A stretch of DNA of 64,000 nt, from assembly GCA_014338185.1 (NCBI GenBank), contig QUBV01000008.1, forward strand, positions 34,567 through 98,566. The letters are read 5' to 3'. Position numbers and translations under genes: made by a program. Numbering within the stretch: position 1 is the first letter of the stretch; the number at the start of each line of letters is the position of its first letter. The DNA is from Lysobacterales bacterium. GTDB lineage: Bacteria; Pseudomonadota; Gammaproteobacteria; Xanthomonadales; Rhodanobacteraceae. This document shows, piece after piece, positions 10,805-19,305 of this stretch. Under the pieces are notes generated by a model, which was not told the DNA's origin, ran no database searches, and saw only the letters and a list, made by a program, of their open reading frames with translations.

Positions 10805-11260
10805 ATGTCCAGCCAACCCGGCACGCCGTCGACACGGCCGCGCCTGCTCGTCCCTGCGGGCGTCGCCAGCGCACTGGCGCTGGCCATGCTCGCGTCGTGG
10901 ACTCCGGTCCGCGACGCGGACGCGACGGCGGCGACGGCGCGCCAGGCGATCGGACCGGGCACGCGCTTCGACCACGTCGCGGTGTTTTCCCGCGGTACGC
11001 CCGCCGCCGCGATCGAAGGCTGGCGCCAAACGGTGCTCGCACACGCGCACGTCCAGGCCTGCGCCACCGGGCGAGCCTGCCTCGTGCGCGCACTGCGGCT
11101 GTCCGCGCTCGGTGCGGCCGGCGCCGAGGTGCTCGCCTTCGACCTCGCCGCCGACACGCCGCCGACCGAGCGCCACGCGCTGCTGGCGGCCGCGCTCACG
11201 GCGCAGCCGCGCGCCCGCCTCTGCCATGCCTGCACGCCGTTGCAGGCCACTGCCCAATGA
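10805..11260 (+). CDS. hypothetical exported protein
   Basis: A 151-aa protein I do not recognise. An N-terminal hydrophobic segment (about residues 14-30, LLVPAGVASALALAMLA) looks like an uncleaved signal anchor. The rest is Ala/Arg-rich with four cysteines (two in a CATGRAC pattern, two in a CHAC pattern), possibly disulfide-forming. A ribosome-binding site, GGGGAA, lies 5 nt before the ATG. It is immediately followed by the CTERM-tailed protein, with which it may form a transcription unit. Confidence 0.6.
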   Translation: MSSQPGTPSTRPRLLVPAGVASALALAMLASWTPVRDADATAATARQAIGPGTRFDHVAVFSRGTPAAAIEGWRQTVLAHAHVQACATGRACLVRALRLSALGAAGAEVLAFDLAADTPPTERHALLAAALTAQPRARLCHACTPLQATAQ

Positions 11261-11279
11261 ACCTTCCACCGTGGATGCC

Positions 11280-12125
11280 ATGCCCATGAACCCATGCCGA
11301 CTGCTTGCCCCCTGCCCGCGCCTCGCGCTCGCCCTGACGCTGGCCGCACTGTCCTCGCCGGCATCGGCGATCTTCCACAACGGCGGCTTCGAAACCGGCG
11401 ACTTCACCGGCTGGACGCTGGAAGGCGGCGTCAATCCGGGACTGGTCGGCGCACCGCCGTTCACCGGTGCCAGCGTGCAGATCACGCCCGGTGCGGCCGG
11501 ACCCGCGAACGTGGTGGGCGCCGGCGCCGATCCGCGCGCCCCGACCATCGTGCTGCCGCGCGTGGGCCAGAACACGGCCCGGCTCAACGACGAGAACGGC
11601 GGTGCGCTGGTGACGCGGCTGCGCCAGGTCGACACCGTGACCGCGGCCGACATCGATCCGCTCGATGGCCTGCCGCATATCCGCTTCGCGTTCGCACCCG
11701 TGCTCGACGACCCCAGCCACGCGCCGCACGAGCAACCCTACTTCTACGTCGTGGTGCGCAACCTCGCCGACAACAGCGTGCTGTTCGAGCAGTTCGCCTA
11801 CTCCGGGCAAGCCGGCGTGCAGTTCCTGTCCGGCGCCGGTTCGTGGAAGTACCTGGAGTTCCAGGACGTCGATGCCGTGCTGCCCGCGACTGCGCTGGGC
11901 CAGCAGGTCGAGCTCACCGTGATCGCGGCCGACTGCTCGCTGGGCGGCCATGGCGGCTACGTCTACGTCGATGGCTTCGGTTCGGCACCGGTCGGTCCCG
12001 GTGGCGGCAACGGCACCACGCCCACCGCGGTACCGGCCACCGATCCGCTGGCGCTGGGCCTGCTCGGCCTCATCACCGGCTGGATCGGCTGGCGCGCGCA
12101 GCGGCGCAGCGCCGGCAACGCTTGA
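11280..12125 (+). CDS. exported protein with PEP/IPTL-CTERM-like sorting tail
   Basis: A 281-aa exported protein. A signal peptide spans about residues 1-27 (LALTLAALSSPASA). The mature part opens with NGGFETGDFTGW, a motif seen at the start of many PEP-CTERM surface proteins with a beta-sandwich fold. The C-terminus is tripartite: a Pro/Thr-rich stretch and VPATD, a hydrophobic helix (LALGLLGLITGWIGW) and a basic end (RAQRRSAGNA), the layout of archaeo/exosortase substrates. The VPxTD box differs from the canonical PEP and IPTL motifs. No exosortase is in the window. An ATG two codons later (11286) is an alternative start. Confidence 0.72.
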   Translation: MPMNPCRLLAPCPRLALALTLAALSSPASAIFHNGGFETGDFTGWTLEGGVNPGLVGAPPFTGASVQITPGAAGPANVVGAGADPRAPTIVLPRVGQNTARLNDENGGALVTRLRQVDTVTAADIDPLDGLPHIRFAFAPVLDDPSHAPHEQPYFYVVVRNLADNSVLFEQFAYSGQAGVQFLSGAGSWKYLEFQDVDAVLPATALGQQVELTVIAADCSLGGHGGYVYVDGFGSAPVGPGGGNGTTPTAVPATDPLALGLLGLITGWIGWRAQRRSAGNA

Positions 12126-12185
12126 ACCCTGCGCCCGCAACAGGAAGCCGCGCGGCCACGGAAGGCCATCGCCGGTGGCGCCCGC

Positions 12186-12830
12186 TCACGGCGCGATGAG
12201 GCCGCGGCGCAGCGCTTCCAGCGTCGCCTCGGCCCGCGTGCCCACGCTGAGCTTGCGGTACACGTCCTTGAGATAGCCAGCCACCGTGTGCCGTGACAGT
12301 CCCAGCAGCCCGGCCGCATCGGCCACGCTCAGGCCCTTGGCGATCAGGCGCAGCACCTCGCTTTCGCGCGTGGTGAGCGTGGCGCCGGCGGCTGCGGGGT
12401 CCGCCGCTACCGGCGGCGCGAAGTGGCGCAGCAGGCGCCGCGCGATCGATGGCGACAGCGGCGGCTGTCCCGCGGCGATGCCCGCGAGCATCGCGGCCAG
12501 GGCCTCGGGCGACTGGTCCTTGAGCACATAGCCCTGAGCGCCCGCGTGCAGCGCGGGAAACAGGTGCGCGTCGTCGTCGAACACGGTGGCGACGACGCAC
12601 AGGCAACCCAGCGGATGCAGGTGCTCGATGAGCTGCACGCCCGAGCCGTCGGGCAGGCCCAGGTCGACCAGCGCCAGCGGCGGTGGCGCCTGGCACTGCG
12701 CGAGCGCCTGCGCGAGGCTCGCGGCAAACCCGATCCGGATGCCGGGGAAGGCGATCCGCGTCGCGCGCGCAAGCCAGTCGCGGCTGGAAGCCAGGTCGTC
12801 GACCACGAGCGCGCTGGCGAACGCGCTCAT
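12186..12830 (-). CDS. NarL/LuxR-family response regulator
   Basis: A 214-aa DNA-binding response regulator. The receiver domain (about 1-120) has the acidic pair D10-D11, the phospho-acceptor Asp in ALVDLGLPDGSG, Thr in VATVFDDD and Lys in YVLKDQ, so it should be phosphorylatable. The C-terminal LuxR HTH (about 150-212) reads LTTRESEVLRLIAKGLS then LLGLSRHTVAGYLKDVYRKL. Its start overlaps the histidine kinase stop by 4 bp. It ends an operon headed by TPR and kinase genes, which suggests that its output reports on that module. Confidence 0.9.
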   Translation of the reverse strand: MSAFASALVVDDLASSRDWLARATRIAFPGIRIGFAASLAQALAQCQAPPPLALVDLGLPDGSGVQLIEHLHPLGCLCVVATVFDDDAHLFPALHAGAQGYVLKDQSPEALAAMLAGIAAGQPPLSPSIARRLLRHFAPPVAADPAAAGATLTTRESEVLRLIAKGLSVADAAGLLGLSRHTVAGYLKDVYRKLSVGTRAEATLEALRRGLIAP

Positions 12831-13558
12831 GCGCCCGGCACCGGCGCCAGTGGCATCGTCAGCAGCACCTTGGTGCCGCCGGCGGTGCCGGCCGTCCAGT
12901 CGATGCCGCCGGCCAGCTCGGCCGCACGTTCGCGCATGCCGCGCAGGCCGCTGCCCGCGGCGGGCGCATTCACGCCCGCGCCGCTGCCATCGTCGGTGAG
13001 CTCCAGGCGCAGCAGGGCCGCGCGCTCGTCCACGCGCACGCGCACGTGGCGTGCCTGGGCATGGCGGATCACGTTGCTGATCGCCTCGCGCACGATGCGG
13101 TGCAGGTGCAGTGCGCGGGCGTGGTCGAGCGGCGGGTCGGGCAGCGCCTCGCTGCTGTGCCAGTCCAGCACGATGTCGACGGCCGCGAGCCGCTGCGTGG
13201 CCTCGTTGCGGATGTCGGCGAGCACGTCGGCCAGGGTTCCCGGCGTACCGCGCGAGCGCGTGACCACGTCGCGCAGGTCCTGCAGCAACGCCCGCGCGCG
13301 GTCGGCCTGCTGCGGCGTCTGCGCGTCGTGGATCAGGCCGAGCAGGCGCGCACCGAGGTCGTCATGCAGGTCGGCATGGATGCGCTCGCGTTCGCTGGCG
13401 GCGGCCTGCTCGCGCGCCAGGGCCTCGCGTTCGGCGCCGCGCACCGCCGCGCTGCGGCGCTCGGCAGCCAGCTGCGCACGCAGGCGCAGGGCATGGACCA
13501 GACTCGCGGCGGCCAACCCCAACGCCAGCACCACGATCGTGAGCGCAGCCGGCGTCAT
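12827..13558 (-). CDS. NarL-family sensor histidine kinase, no extracytoplasmic sensor domain
   Basis: A 243-aa histidine kinase. One N-terminal transmembrane helix (about 5-25) leads into a coiled coil. The HisKA_3 dimerisation helix follows, with phospho-acceptor H65 in DLHDDLGARL, then a HATPase domain (REAISNVIRHAQARHV N-box; GSGLRGMRERAAELAGG G-box). It has essentially no periplasmic loop and no PAS or HAMP domain, so its signal probably comes from a partner. It overlaps its response regulator and an upstream Ser/Thr kinase gene by 4 bp each. Confidence 0.9.
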   Translation of the reverse strand: MTPAALTIVVLALGLAAASLVHALRLRAQLAAERRSAAVRGAEREALAREQAAASERERIHADLHDDLGARLLGLIHDAQTPQQADRARALLQDLRDVVTRSRGTPGTLADVLADIRNEATQRLAAVDIVLDWHSSEALPDPPLDHARALHLHRIVREAISNVIRHAQARHVRVRVDERAALLRLELTDDGSGAGVNAPAAGSGLRGMRERAAELAGGIDWTAGTAGGTKVLLTMPLAPVPGA

Positions 13559-16041
13559 GGAGCCGGATGCTGCCGCAGCGCGGCCGCCTTGGCGGGCTCA
13601 CCCAGCCGCGCATGGACGTCGGCGAGGCGCTCCGCCGCGGTCCGCGTGCGCGCATGGTCGGCCCCGACCAGTGCGAGCAATTGCGCGTGCGCGGCCTCGA
13701 GCTGTTCGCGGGCCTCGCCGAGCCGGCCCATGCGCGCCAGGCACAGGCCGAGGTTGCTGGTGAAGATCGCCGTCATCAGGTGTCCGGCACCGAGCGCGCT
13801 GCGGGCGTCGGCCACGAGACTGGCGAACTCGCGCTCGGCCGCCGGCAGGCGCCCGGCATCCATGAGCAGCATCGCAAGGTTGTTGCGCGGCGCGAAGGCC
13901 GACGGGTGTTCGCTGCCCGCGCGCTGCTGGATCGCGATGATGCGCCGGTACAGGGCCTCGGCCTCGTCCACGCGCTTGCGTGCCTCGAGGATGTAGGCGA
14001 GCGAGTTCATCGCCGCCAGCGTCTGCACATGGCCGTCGCCGGCGCTGCGCTCGAAGCCCTGCATCGAGGTGCGTGCGGCCGCCTCGGCCTCGTCGAGCCG
14101 GCCGTCCTCGGCCAGGATGTTGGCCAGCGTCTGCCAGGTGGTGAGCGTGCCCGAATGCTGCTCGCCCAGCACCTCGCGCTGCAGGGCCAGCACCTGCCGC
14201 GCCTGTTGCGCGGCGGCCGCGTGGTCGCCGCGCGCGGCGAGGATCAGCGCGAGGTTGTGGCGGCTGGTCAGTGTGGTCGGCGCACGCTCGCCGAAGTGGG
14301 CCAGGCGCCAGTCGAGCACCTCGCGGATCAGGGTCTCGGCCTCGTCGAGCCGACCCGCATCGCGCAGCAGGGTCGACAGGCTGCTGCGTGCGGTCGCCTG
14401 CGTCACCTGGATCTCGCGCGTGGCGGCCAGTTCAGGCGGCAGCTGCGCGAGCCGACCCAGCAGCGCGCGCAGGCCCTGCTCGGCGGCATCGACCTTGCCG
14501 CGGTCGCTGTCCACGCGCGTGTCGGCGAGGTCGAGGTCGAACCTGGTGGCCAACGGCGCCCCGGGCCACGCCGCGCGTGCCTGCGCCAGCACCTGGCGCG
14601 CCTCGTCGAAGCGCGCCAGTTCGATCAGGATCGTCGCATGCTCACGCAGCAGCGCCACGTGCTGTGGCGGCGGCGTGTGCGCATCGACCAGCGCGAGTGC
14701 GCGCTCACTCAGCGCCAGCGCGGCCGGGTAATCGCCCAGCGCCCGGCGTGCCGATGCCAGCGTCGCGGCCACCGCACGCTGCACGTTGGGCTGGGTGGCG
14801 AGGCCGTCCAGCTCCTGCGCGGCGGCATCGATCACCTGCGCCATGCTCGGGTTGCGTCCACCGGTCGACTCGGGATTGGCCGATGCCAACATGCGCTGCA
14901 GGAAGCCGCTGACCGCCGCGCTTTCGCCCGCGCGGCGATCGGCTTCGGCGTGCGCGGCACGTTCGGCCCAGGCGAAGCGCAGCGACACCGCGGTGGCCGC
15001 GGCCAACACGCAGAACACGATCGCCGCGGCCGCGCTGAGCGCGCGATGCCGGCGCACGAAGCGTCGCGCGCGGTAGGCGAGCGTGGCGCGCCGCGCCACC
15101 ACCGGCCGATGTTCGAGCACGCGCTCCAGGTCATCGGCGAACGCGGCCGCGCTGGCATAACGCTGCGCCGGCTCGCTCGCCAACGCCTTCATCACCACGG
15201 TGTCGAGGTCGCCCCGCGCCCCGCTGGTGACCTGTGCCAGCGGCGGGGGCGCCTCGTGGCGCAGGATGTCGAGCGCCTCGAACAGGGTCGAGGTCGCCAG
15301 CCGCGGATGCGGCAGGCGCCCGCCGATGAGTTCGTAGGCGATCACGCCCAGCGAATACACGTCACTGCGCGCATCGGCGCTGCCGTCACCGCCGCTGAGC
15401 TGCTCGGGACTCATGTACGGCAAGGTGCCCAGCACCTGTCCTGCGAGCGTCAGCGTCGCGTCCGCGCCGCCCTCGCGCTGGGCGATGCCGAAGTCGAGCA
15501 CCTTGGGCTGGCCTTCGCCGTCGACGAGGATGTTGCCGGGCTTGAGGTCGCGATGGACCACGCCATGCTCGTGGGCGAACTGCACCGCGCGCACGATGCG
15601 CACCAACAGGCGCAGGCGCGTGGCGAGGTCGGCCTGCGTGTTGCGCGCATGGTCGAGCACATGCTCGCCGCGCACGCACTCCATCGCCAGCCACGGCACG
15701 CTTGCATCCCCCACGCGCGCTTCGCCCGCGGCGTACAGGCGCGCGATACCCGGGTGCTCGAGCGCGGCCAGGGTCTCGATCTCGCGGCGCAGGCGCGCCG
15801 CCAGGTTCGGCGCCGGCCCGCGCGCGACCTTGAGCGCCACCTGGCGCGGTGGATGCGATTCCCGGGCCAGGTAGACGCGACCCATGCCGCCTTCGCCGAG
15901 TATGCCGACGATGTGGTACGGCCCGATCCGCGACAGCTCGCCGGCGGCCGGCGCGCTGCGCGGCTGGCCCGGTTCAGTGGTGTGCACGACAGGTTCCCCC
16001 GAATCCCCCGGGCGCGATCCTGCCACATCGGGCCGCCCCAA
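13555..16041 (-). CDS. membrane Ser/Thr protein kinase with C-terminal TPR repeats
   Basis: An 828-aa Hanks-type kinase. The kinase domain (about 40-310) has the glycine loop GEGGMGRVY (49-57), K71, catalytic HRDLKPGN (D165), DFG (183-185) and an APE-like SPEQL, so it should be active. A transmembrane helix spans about 335-353. The C-terminal half holds some eight to ten tetratricopeptide repeats (kinesin-light-chain-like, NNLAxLLxDxGRL patterns), predicted to lie on the other side of the membrane. It sits 12 bp after a small membrane protein and overlaps the histidine kinase by 4 bp, an unusual kinase-to-two-component operon. Confidence 0.92.
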   Translation of the reverse strand: MGRPDVAGSRPGDSGEPVVHTTEPGQPRSAPAAGELSRIGPYHIVGILGEGGMGRVYLARESHPPRQVALKVARGPAPNLAARLRREIETLAALEHPGIARLYAAGEARVGDASVPWLAMECVRGEHVLDHARNTQADLATRLRLLVRIVRAVQFAHEHGVVHRDLKPGNILVDGEGQPKVLDFGIAQREGGADATLTLAGQVLGTLPYMSPEQLSGGDGSADARSDVYSLGVIAYELIGGRLPHPRLATSTLFEALDILRHEAPPPLAQVTSGARGDLDTVVMKALASEPAQRYASAAAFADDLERVLEHRPVVARRATLAYRARRFVRRHRALSAAAAIVFCVLAAATAVSLRFAWAERAAHAEADRRAGESAAVSGFLQRMLASANPESTGGRNPSMAQVIDAAAQELDGLATQPNVQRAVAATLASARRALGDYPAALALSERALALVDAHTPPPQHVALLREHATILIELARFDEARQVLAQARAAWPGAPLATRFDLDLADTRVDSDRGKVDAAEQGLRALLGRLAQLPPELAATREIQVTQATARSSLSTLLRDAGRLDEAETLIREVLDWRLAHFGERAPTTLTSRHNLALILAARGDHAAAAQQARQVLALQREVLGEQHSGTLTTWQTLANILAEDGRLDEAEAAARTSMQGFERSAGDGHVQTLAAMNSLAYILEARKRVDEAEALYRRIIAIQQRAGSEHPSAFAPRNNLAMLLMDAGRLPAAEREFASLVADARSALGAGHLMTAIFTSNLGLCLARMGRLGEAREQLEAAHAQLLALVGADHARTRTAAERLADVHARLGEPAKAAALRQHPAP

Positions 16042-16053
16042 GGCGATGCCCGC

Positions 16054-16656
16054 TCAGTGGCCCGCATCCACCTCGCGCACCAGCAGCAGCTCGCACGCAC
16101 CCGCGCCCGAGTCCTCGCGCGTGAGCGAGCTGCGCCATTGCCAGCCGTCGGCGCGCTGCGCCGCCACCAGTTGGCCGCGCAGGTCGACGAGCGCGCCCAC
16201 GCGTACCCGCGCGAGCGCACGCGCCACCGCGGCGTCGGCCGGGATCAGATGCACGTTCGCGCTAGAGCGCACGATGTCCTGCGGCGGCAACGGCGGCTCG
16301 CCGCGCCAGCGATAGCTGTAGTAGCGCGCAGCCTGGGTGATCTCCAGCCGCGCCAGCACCGCGCTGTCGGACATGCCACGCCAGCCCAGCGCGAGGTCGA
16401 GCGGCGACAACGCACTCTCGGCATCCCAGCGGTAGTCGGCGCGCGACAGCACGCGCGCCCGGATGCGGTAGTCGGCCAGCGGCGTGAGCGTGAATCCATC
16501 CAGCTCGACCGGCGCGCTGGAGCGCGGCGGGGTCTGCGTGGGTTCCTCGGCCACCCGCATGCCCGGTGCATGCGTGAGCGGGCGCTGGCGCGCCCACTGC
16601 AGCGCGCCCAGCAGCGCGATGACGAAGGCGAGCGCAAGCCAGCCGCGCCGCGTCAC
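16054..16656 (-). CDS. conserved membrane-anchored protein of unknown function
   Basis: A 200-aa protein starting at a GTG that overlaps the stop of the TPR gene (GTGA). One N-terminal membrane helix (about 5-20, LALAFVIALLGALQW) anchors a periplasmic domain with FTLTPLADYRIRARVLSR near residue 55, DLALGWRGM near 85 and the strongly conserved-looking SANVHLIPAD near 130. I recognise this as a family of proteobacterial hypothetical proteins without assigned function. It is co-oriented and packed between the TPR protein and the Ser/Thr kinase, so it may belong to that complex. Confidence 0.72.
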   Translation of the reverse strand: MTRRGWLALAFVIALLGALQWARQRPLTHAPGMRVAEEPTQTPPRSSAPVELDGFTLTPLADYRIRARVLSRADYRWDAESALSPLDLALGWRGMSDSAVLARLEITQAARYYSYRWRGEPPLPPQDIVRSSANVHLIPADAAVARALARVRVGALVDLRGQLVAAQRADGWQWRSSLTREDSGAGACELLLVREVDAGH

Positions 16657-16979
16657 GTGCCGGCCCGGCGCAGGCGATTGGCGAACACGGTCATCTCCTT
16701 GGCCGCCTGCACGTCGCCACGCGCCTGGGCCACGCCAATGCCCTGCTCCCATGCCGCCAGTGCGGCGGCGTCATCGCCGGCCCGCGCCAGCGCATGGCCG
16801 AGCGCCTTCCACGCCGCCGAATAGCGCGCGTCGAACTGCAATGCCTCGCGCAACGCCGCCACCGCGGCCGCCGCATCGCCATGGGCCAGCAGCGCGTTGC
16901 CCAGCGAGTAGCGCAGCATCGCGCCATCACGCGGGCCGCCGACCTGCGCGCGCAGGCGGGCGATTAGATCCTCGTTCAT
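16653..16979 (-). CDS. small tetratricopeptide-repeat protein
   Basis: A 108-aa protein made almost entirely of two to three TPR motifs (LRYSLGNALLAHGDAAAAV and AWKALGHALARAGDDAAALAAW), with no signal peptide or membrane segment, so probably a cytoplasmic adaptor. It starts at MNEDLIARLRA; a longer in-frame extension upstream lacks family-like sequence. It is the first gene of the dense run leading to the kinase, histidine kinase and regulator genes, overlapping the next gene by 4 bp. Confidence 0.78.
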   Translation of the reverse strand: MNEDLIARLRAQVGGPRDGAMLRYSLGNALLAHGDAAAAVAALREALQFDARYSAAWKALGHALARAGDDAAALAAWEQGIGVAQARGDVQAAKEMTVFANRLRRAGT

Positions 16980-17016
16980 CGCGCCATGATCGCGCGTTGC
17001 CGCGCCGCGTGCAGCA

Positions 17017-18264
17017 TCACGATGCCGGCGTGCGGGTGACGCCGAGCCGGTGCACGTCATGGGTGGCGATGCCGACCGAGCGCGCGGGCATCGCCAGAAA
17101 CTCGGGGTGGGCCAGCGTGTTCTGCATGTCGAGCAGGCCCGCGGCCCAGTGCCCGCGCATCGTGCCCAGGCCGAAGGCGTAGTCCTTGAACTGGGTCTCG
17201 AACGGCTTGCTCTGATAGATGAGGTGCACGATGTTGAACACCCGGTCGCTCACCAGCGGCTGCAGGGCGCGGCGCAGCTTGGCGTCGATGCGTCCGGGCG
17301 GCAGCGCCGCGACCAGGTCGCGCAGGGCATGGTGCAGCTTGTGCAGGTGGGCGATGTGGTCGGTGCCGAAGCGCGTGCGGCTGGAGTACTGGATGTCCTT
17401 CTGCCGCTCGAACACGTCCATCATCGTGCGCGGCAGTTCGCCACGCGCGCTCCACAGGTCGACCTGGAACACGAGGCTGTCCCGACGCGGCTGGTCGGTG
17501 AGCACATGGTCGAGCGGCGTGTTCGACACCAGCCCGCCGTCCCAGTAGTGCTCGCCGTCGATCTCCACTGCCGCGAACGCCGGCGGCAGCGCGCCCGATG
17601 CCATCACGTGCTCGGGTCGGATCGCCTCGCGCGCGGAATCGAACCAGCGCAGGTTGCCGCTGGTGACATGGGTGGCACCGACCGCAAGGCGCACGCTCTT
17701 GTCGCGGTTGATGCGCTCGAAGTCGACGAAGCGCTCGAGCGTGTGGCGCAGCGGCGTGGCGTCGTAGAAGCTGGTGGCCTGTGCGCTGGCGTCCTCGTAC
17801 AGGAACGGCGAGACCGCGCGCGGACGGAAGAAGCCCTGCTGTCCGAACGCGAGCGCGCCCAGCGCGCCCAGCGAGTTGGCCCAGGCGTCGAGCGCGTGCG
17901 CTGGCGGCAACCAGCCCAGCAGCGCGCGCACCGCGTGCGCGACCGGCGCGGCCAGGCCCAGCGGCTGGCAGATCAGCTCCCAGAACCCGCGCAGGCGCTC
18001 GACCCGATGTTCGGGCGCGTTGCCGGCCAGGATCGCCGCATTGATCGCGCCGATCGAGGTGCCCGCGAACCAGCGCGGCTGGATGCCCGCCGCATGCAGC
18101 GCCTCGTACACGCCGCACTGGTACGAACCCAGCGCGCCGCCGCCCTGCAGCACCAGCGCCACCGACTCGTACGCTTCGGCCAGGCGCGCGGGCGAGGCGG
18201 CGGTCTCCTGCGCGGCGGTGCGCGCACGCAGGCGCGCACTGCGCGGAGCGGCTGCGCGCTTCAC
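17017..18264 (-). CDS. patatin-like phospholipase with C-terminal DUF3734
   Basis: A 415-aa acyl hydrolase. The patatin domain has the oxyanion loop [16 protein letters not shown], the nucleophile elbow GTSIGAINA (GxSxG) and the catalytic Asp in [11 protein letters not shown]. The C-terminus ([21 protein letters not shown]) matches DUF3734, usually linked to patatins encoded beside 3-hydroxybutyrate dehydrogenase. The GTG start overlaps the bdhA stop (GTGA), so the pair is coupled. A role in lipid or polyhydroxybutyrate granule turnover is inferred from the neighbour. There is no obvious signal peptide. Confidence 0.88.
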   Translation of the reverse strand: MKRAAAPRSARLRARTAAQETAASPARLAEAYESVALVLQGGGALGSYQCGVYEALHAAGIQPRWFAGTSIGAINAAILAGNAPEHRVERLRGFWELICQPLGLAAPVAHAVRALLGWLPPAHALDAWANSLGALGALAFGQQGFFRPRAVSPFLYEDASAQATSFYDATPLRHTLERFVDFERINRDKSVRLAVGATHVTSGNLRWFDSAREAIRPEHVMASGALPPAFAAVEIDGEHYWDGGLVSNTPLDHVLTDQPRRDSLVFQVDLWSARGELPRTMMDVFERQKDIQYSSRTRFGTDHIAHLHKLHHALRDLVAALPPGRIDAKLRRALQPLVSDRVFNIVHLIYQSKPFETQFKDYAFGLGTMRGHWAAGLLDMQNTLAHPEFLAMPARSVGIATHDVHRLGVTRTPAS

Positions 18265-19043
18265 TGCATGAACCAGCCGTGGCTCACCACGATGCTCTGT
18301 CCGGTGAGCGCATTGCTGCCGAAGCCGGCGAAGAACAGCGCGCACGCGGCCACGTCATCGACGGTGGTGAACTCGCCATCGACCGTGTCCTTGAGCATGA
18401 CCTTCTTGACCACGTCGGCCTCCGAGAGGTTGAGCTCGCGCGCCTGCTCGGGGATCTGCTTCTCGACCAGCGGCGTGCGCACGAAGCCGGGGCAGATCAC
18501 GTTGGCGCGCACGCCATGCGCGGCGCCTTCCTTGGCCACCACCTTGGCCAGGCCGATCAGGCCATGCTTGGCGGTCACGTAGGGCGCCTTGAGCATCGAG
18601 GCTTCCTTGGAATGCACCGAGCCCATGTAGATGATCGAGCCGCCCTTGCCGCGCGCGTACATCTGGCGCAGGCACGCCCGCGTGGTGAGGAAGGCGCCAT
18701 CGACGTGGATCGCCATGAGCTTCTTCCAGTCGGCGTAGGAAAAGTTCTCGAGCGGGTTGACGATCTGGATGCCCGCATTGGAGACGAGGATGTCGACGGC
18801 GCCGAGTTGCTTGACCACGGCCTCGACGCCGGCGTCGACCTGCTGCTCGTTGGTCACGTCCATCGCCACGCCGATCGACTGGACGCCCTTGCCCTGCAGC
18901 TCGCGCGCGGTCGCCTGCGCGCCGTCGAGGTTGAGGTCGGCGATCGCGACCGCGGCGCCATGGTCGGCGAACACTTCGGCGATGCGCTTGCCGATGCCGC
19001 TGGCCGCGCCGGTGACGATGGCTGTCTTTCCGTCAAGTCTCAT
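18261..19043 (-). CDS. bdhA: D-3-hydroxybutyrate dehydrogenase (SDR family)
   Basis: A 260-aa short-chain dehydrogenase interconverting 3-hydroxybutyrate and acetoacetate with NAD. It has the Rossmann motif [13 protein letters not shown] near residue 10, NAG near 90, and catalytic Ser plus YVTAKHG (YxxxK) near 155. The C-terminal segment ending [13 protein letters not shown] is characteristic of BdhA. An AGGGAG ribosome-binding site lies 7 nt before the ATG. It is encoded with a patatin, consistent with polyhydroxybutyrate or lipid mobilisation. A terminator hairpin lies upstream, between this gene and ntrX. Confidence 0.92.
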   Translation of the reverse strand: MRLDGKTAIVTGAASGIGKRIAEVFADHGAAVAIADLNLDGAQATARELQGKGVQSIGVAMDVTNEQQVDAGVEAVVKQLGAVDILVSNAGIQIVNPLENFSYADWKKLMAIHVDGAFLTTRACLRQMYARGKGGSIIYMGSVHSKEASMLKAPYVTAKHGLIGLAKVVAKEGAAHGVRANVICPGFVRTPLVEKQIPEQARELNLSEADVVKKVMLKDTVDGEFTTVDDVAACALFFAGFGSNALTGQSIVVSHGWFMQ

Positions 19044-19137
19044 GGGGATGCTCCCTGTCAACGCGGCCCGGCCGCGGGAATGGTGTGCGTGGCGGACACG
19101 GCGGCGCGGCCGCCGTGGCGCGGCCGGGGGTTCGCCA

Positions 19138-19170
19138 ACAAAAAGGCGCCGCACGTTTCCGGGCGGCGCC
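19138..19170 (-). terminator. intrinsic terminator between ntrX and bdhA
   Basis: On the minus strand an 8-bp perfect GC stem (19163-19170 with 19145-19152) with a 10-nt loop is followed at once by TTTTTG (from 19144 down). This is the clearest rho-independent terminator in the window. It lies downstream of ntrX and about 95 bp upstream of the bdhA start, so it either ends the ntrX message or attenuates transcription into bdhA. Confidence 0.82.
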
Positions 19171-19205
19171 AAATGGAGTGTGAAATGAAGCTGTGCGTTG
19201 AGACC

Positions 19206-19235
19206 ATATTGTCGCCCACGAGTTCCGCAGTGCAA
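19206..19235 (-). promoter_or_regulatory. possible sigma-70 promoter between ntrX and the terminator
   Basis: Minus-strand TTGCAC (19230-19235), 18 bp, then CAATAT (19206-19211); ACAATA gives a 17-bp spacer. Transcription would begin near 19199 and run about 60 nt into the intrinsic terminator at 19138-19170. It could make a short RNA, or an attenuated leader for bdhA. Confidence 0.35.
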
Positions 19236-19305
19236 CAAACCGCAGCTGAACGGGGTGGCCGCGGCGGGACCGCGTGGCCGTTGACCGCTGCCGCTGCCGC
19301 GCCGC

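Noticed and set aside
13567..16824. 1085-codon open frame on the plus strand
   Set aside because: Antisense of the Ser/Thr kinase, whose motifs are complete on the minus strand.
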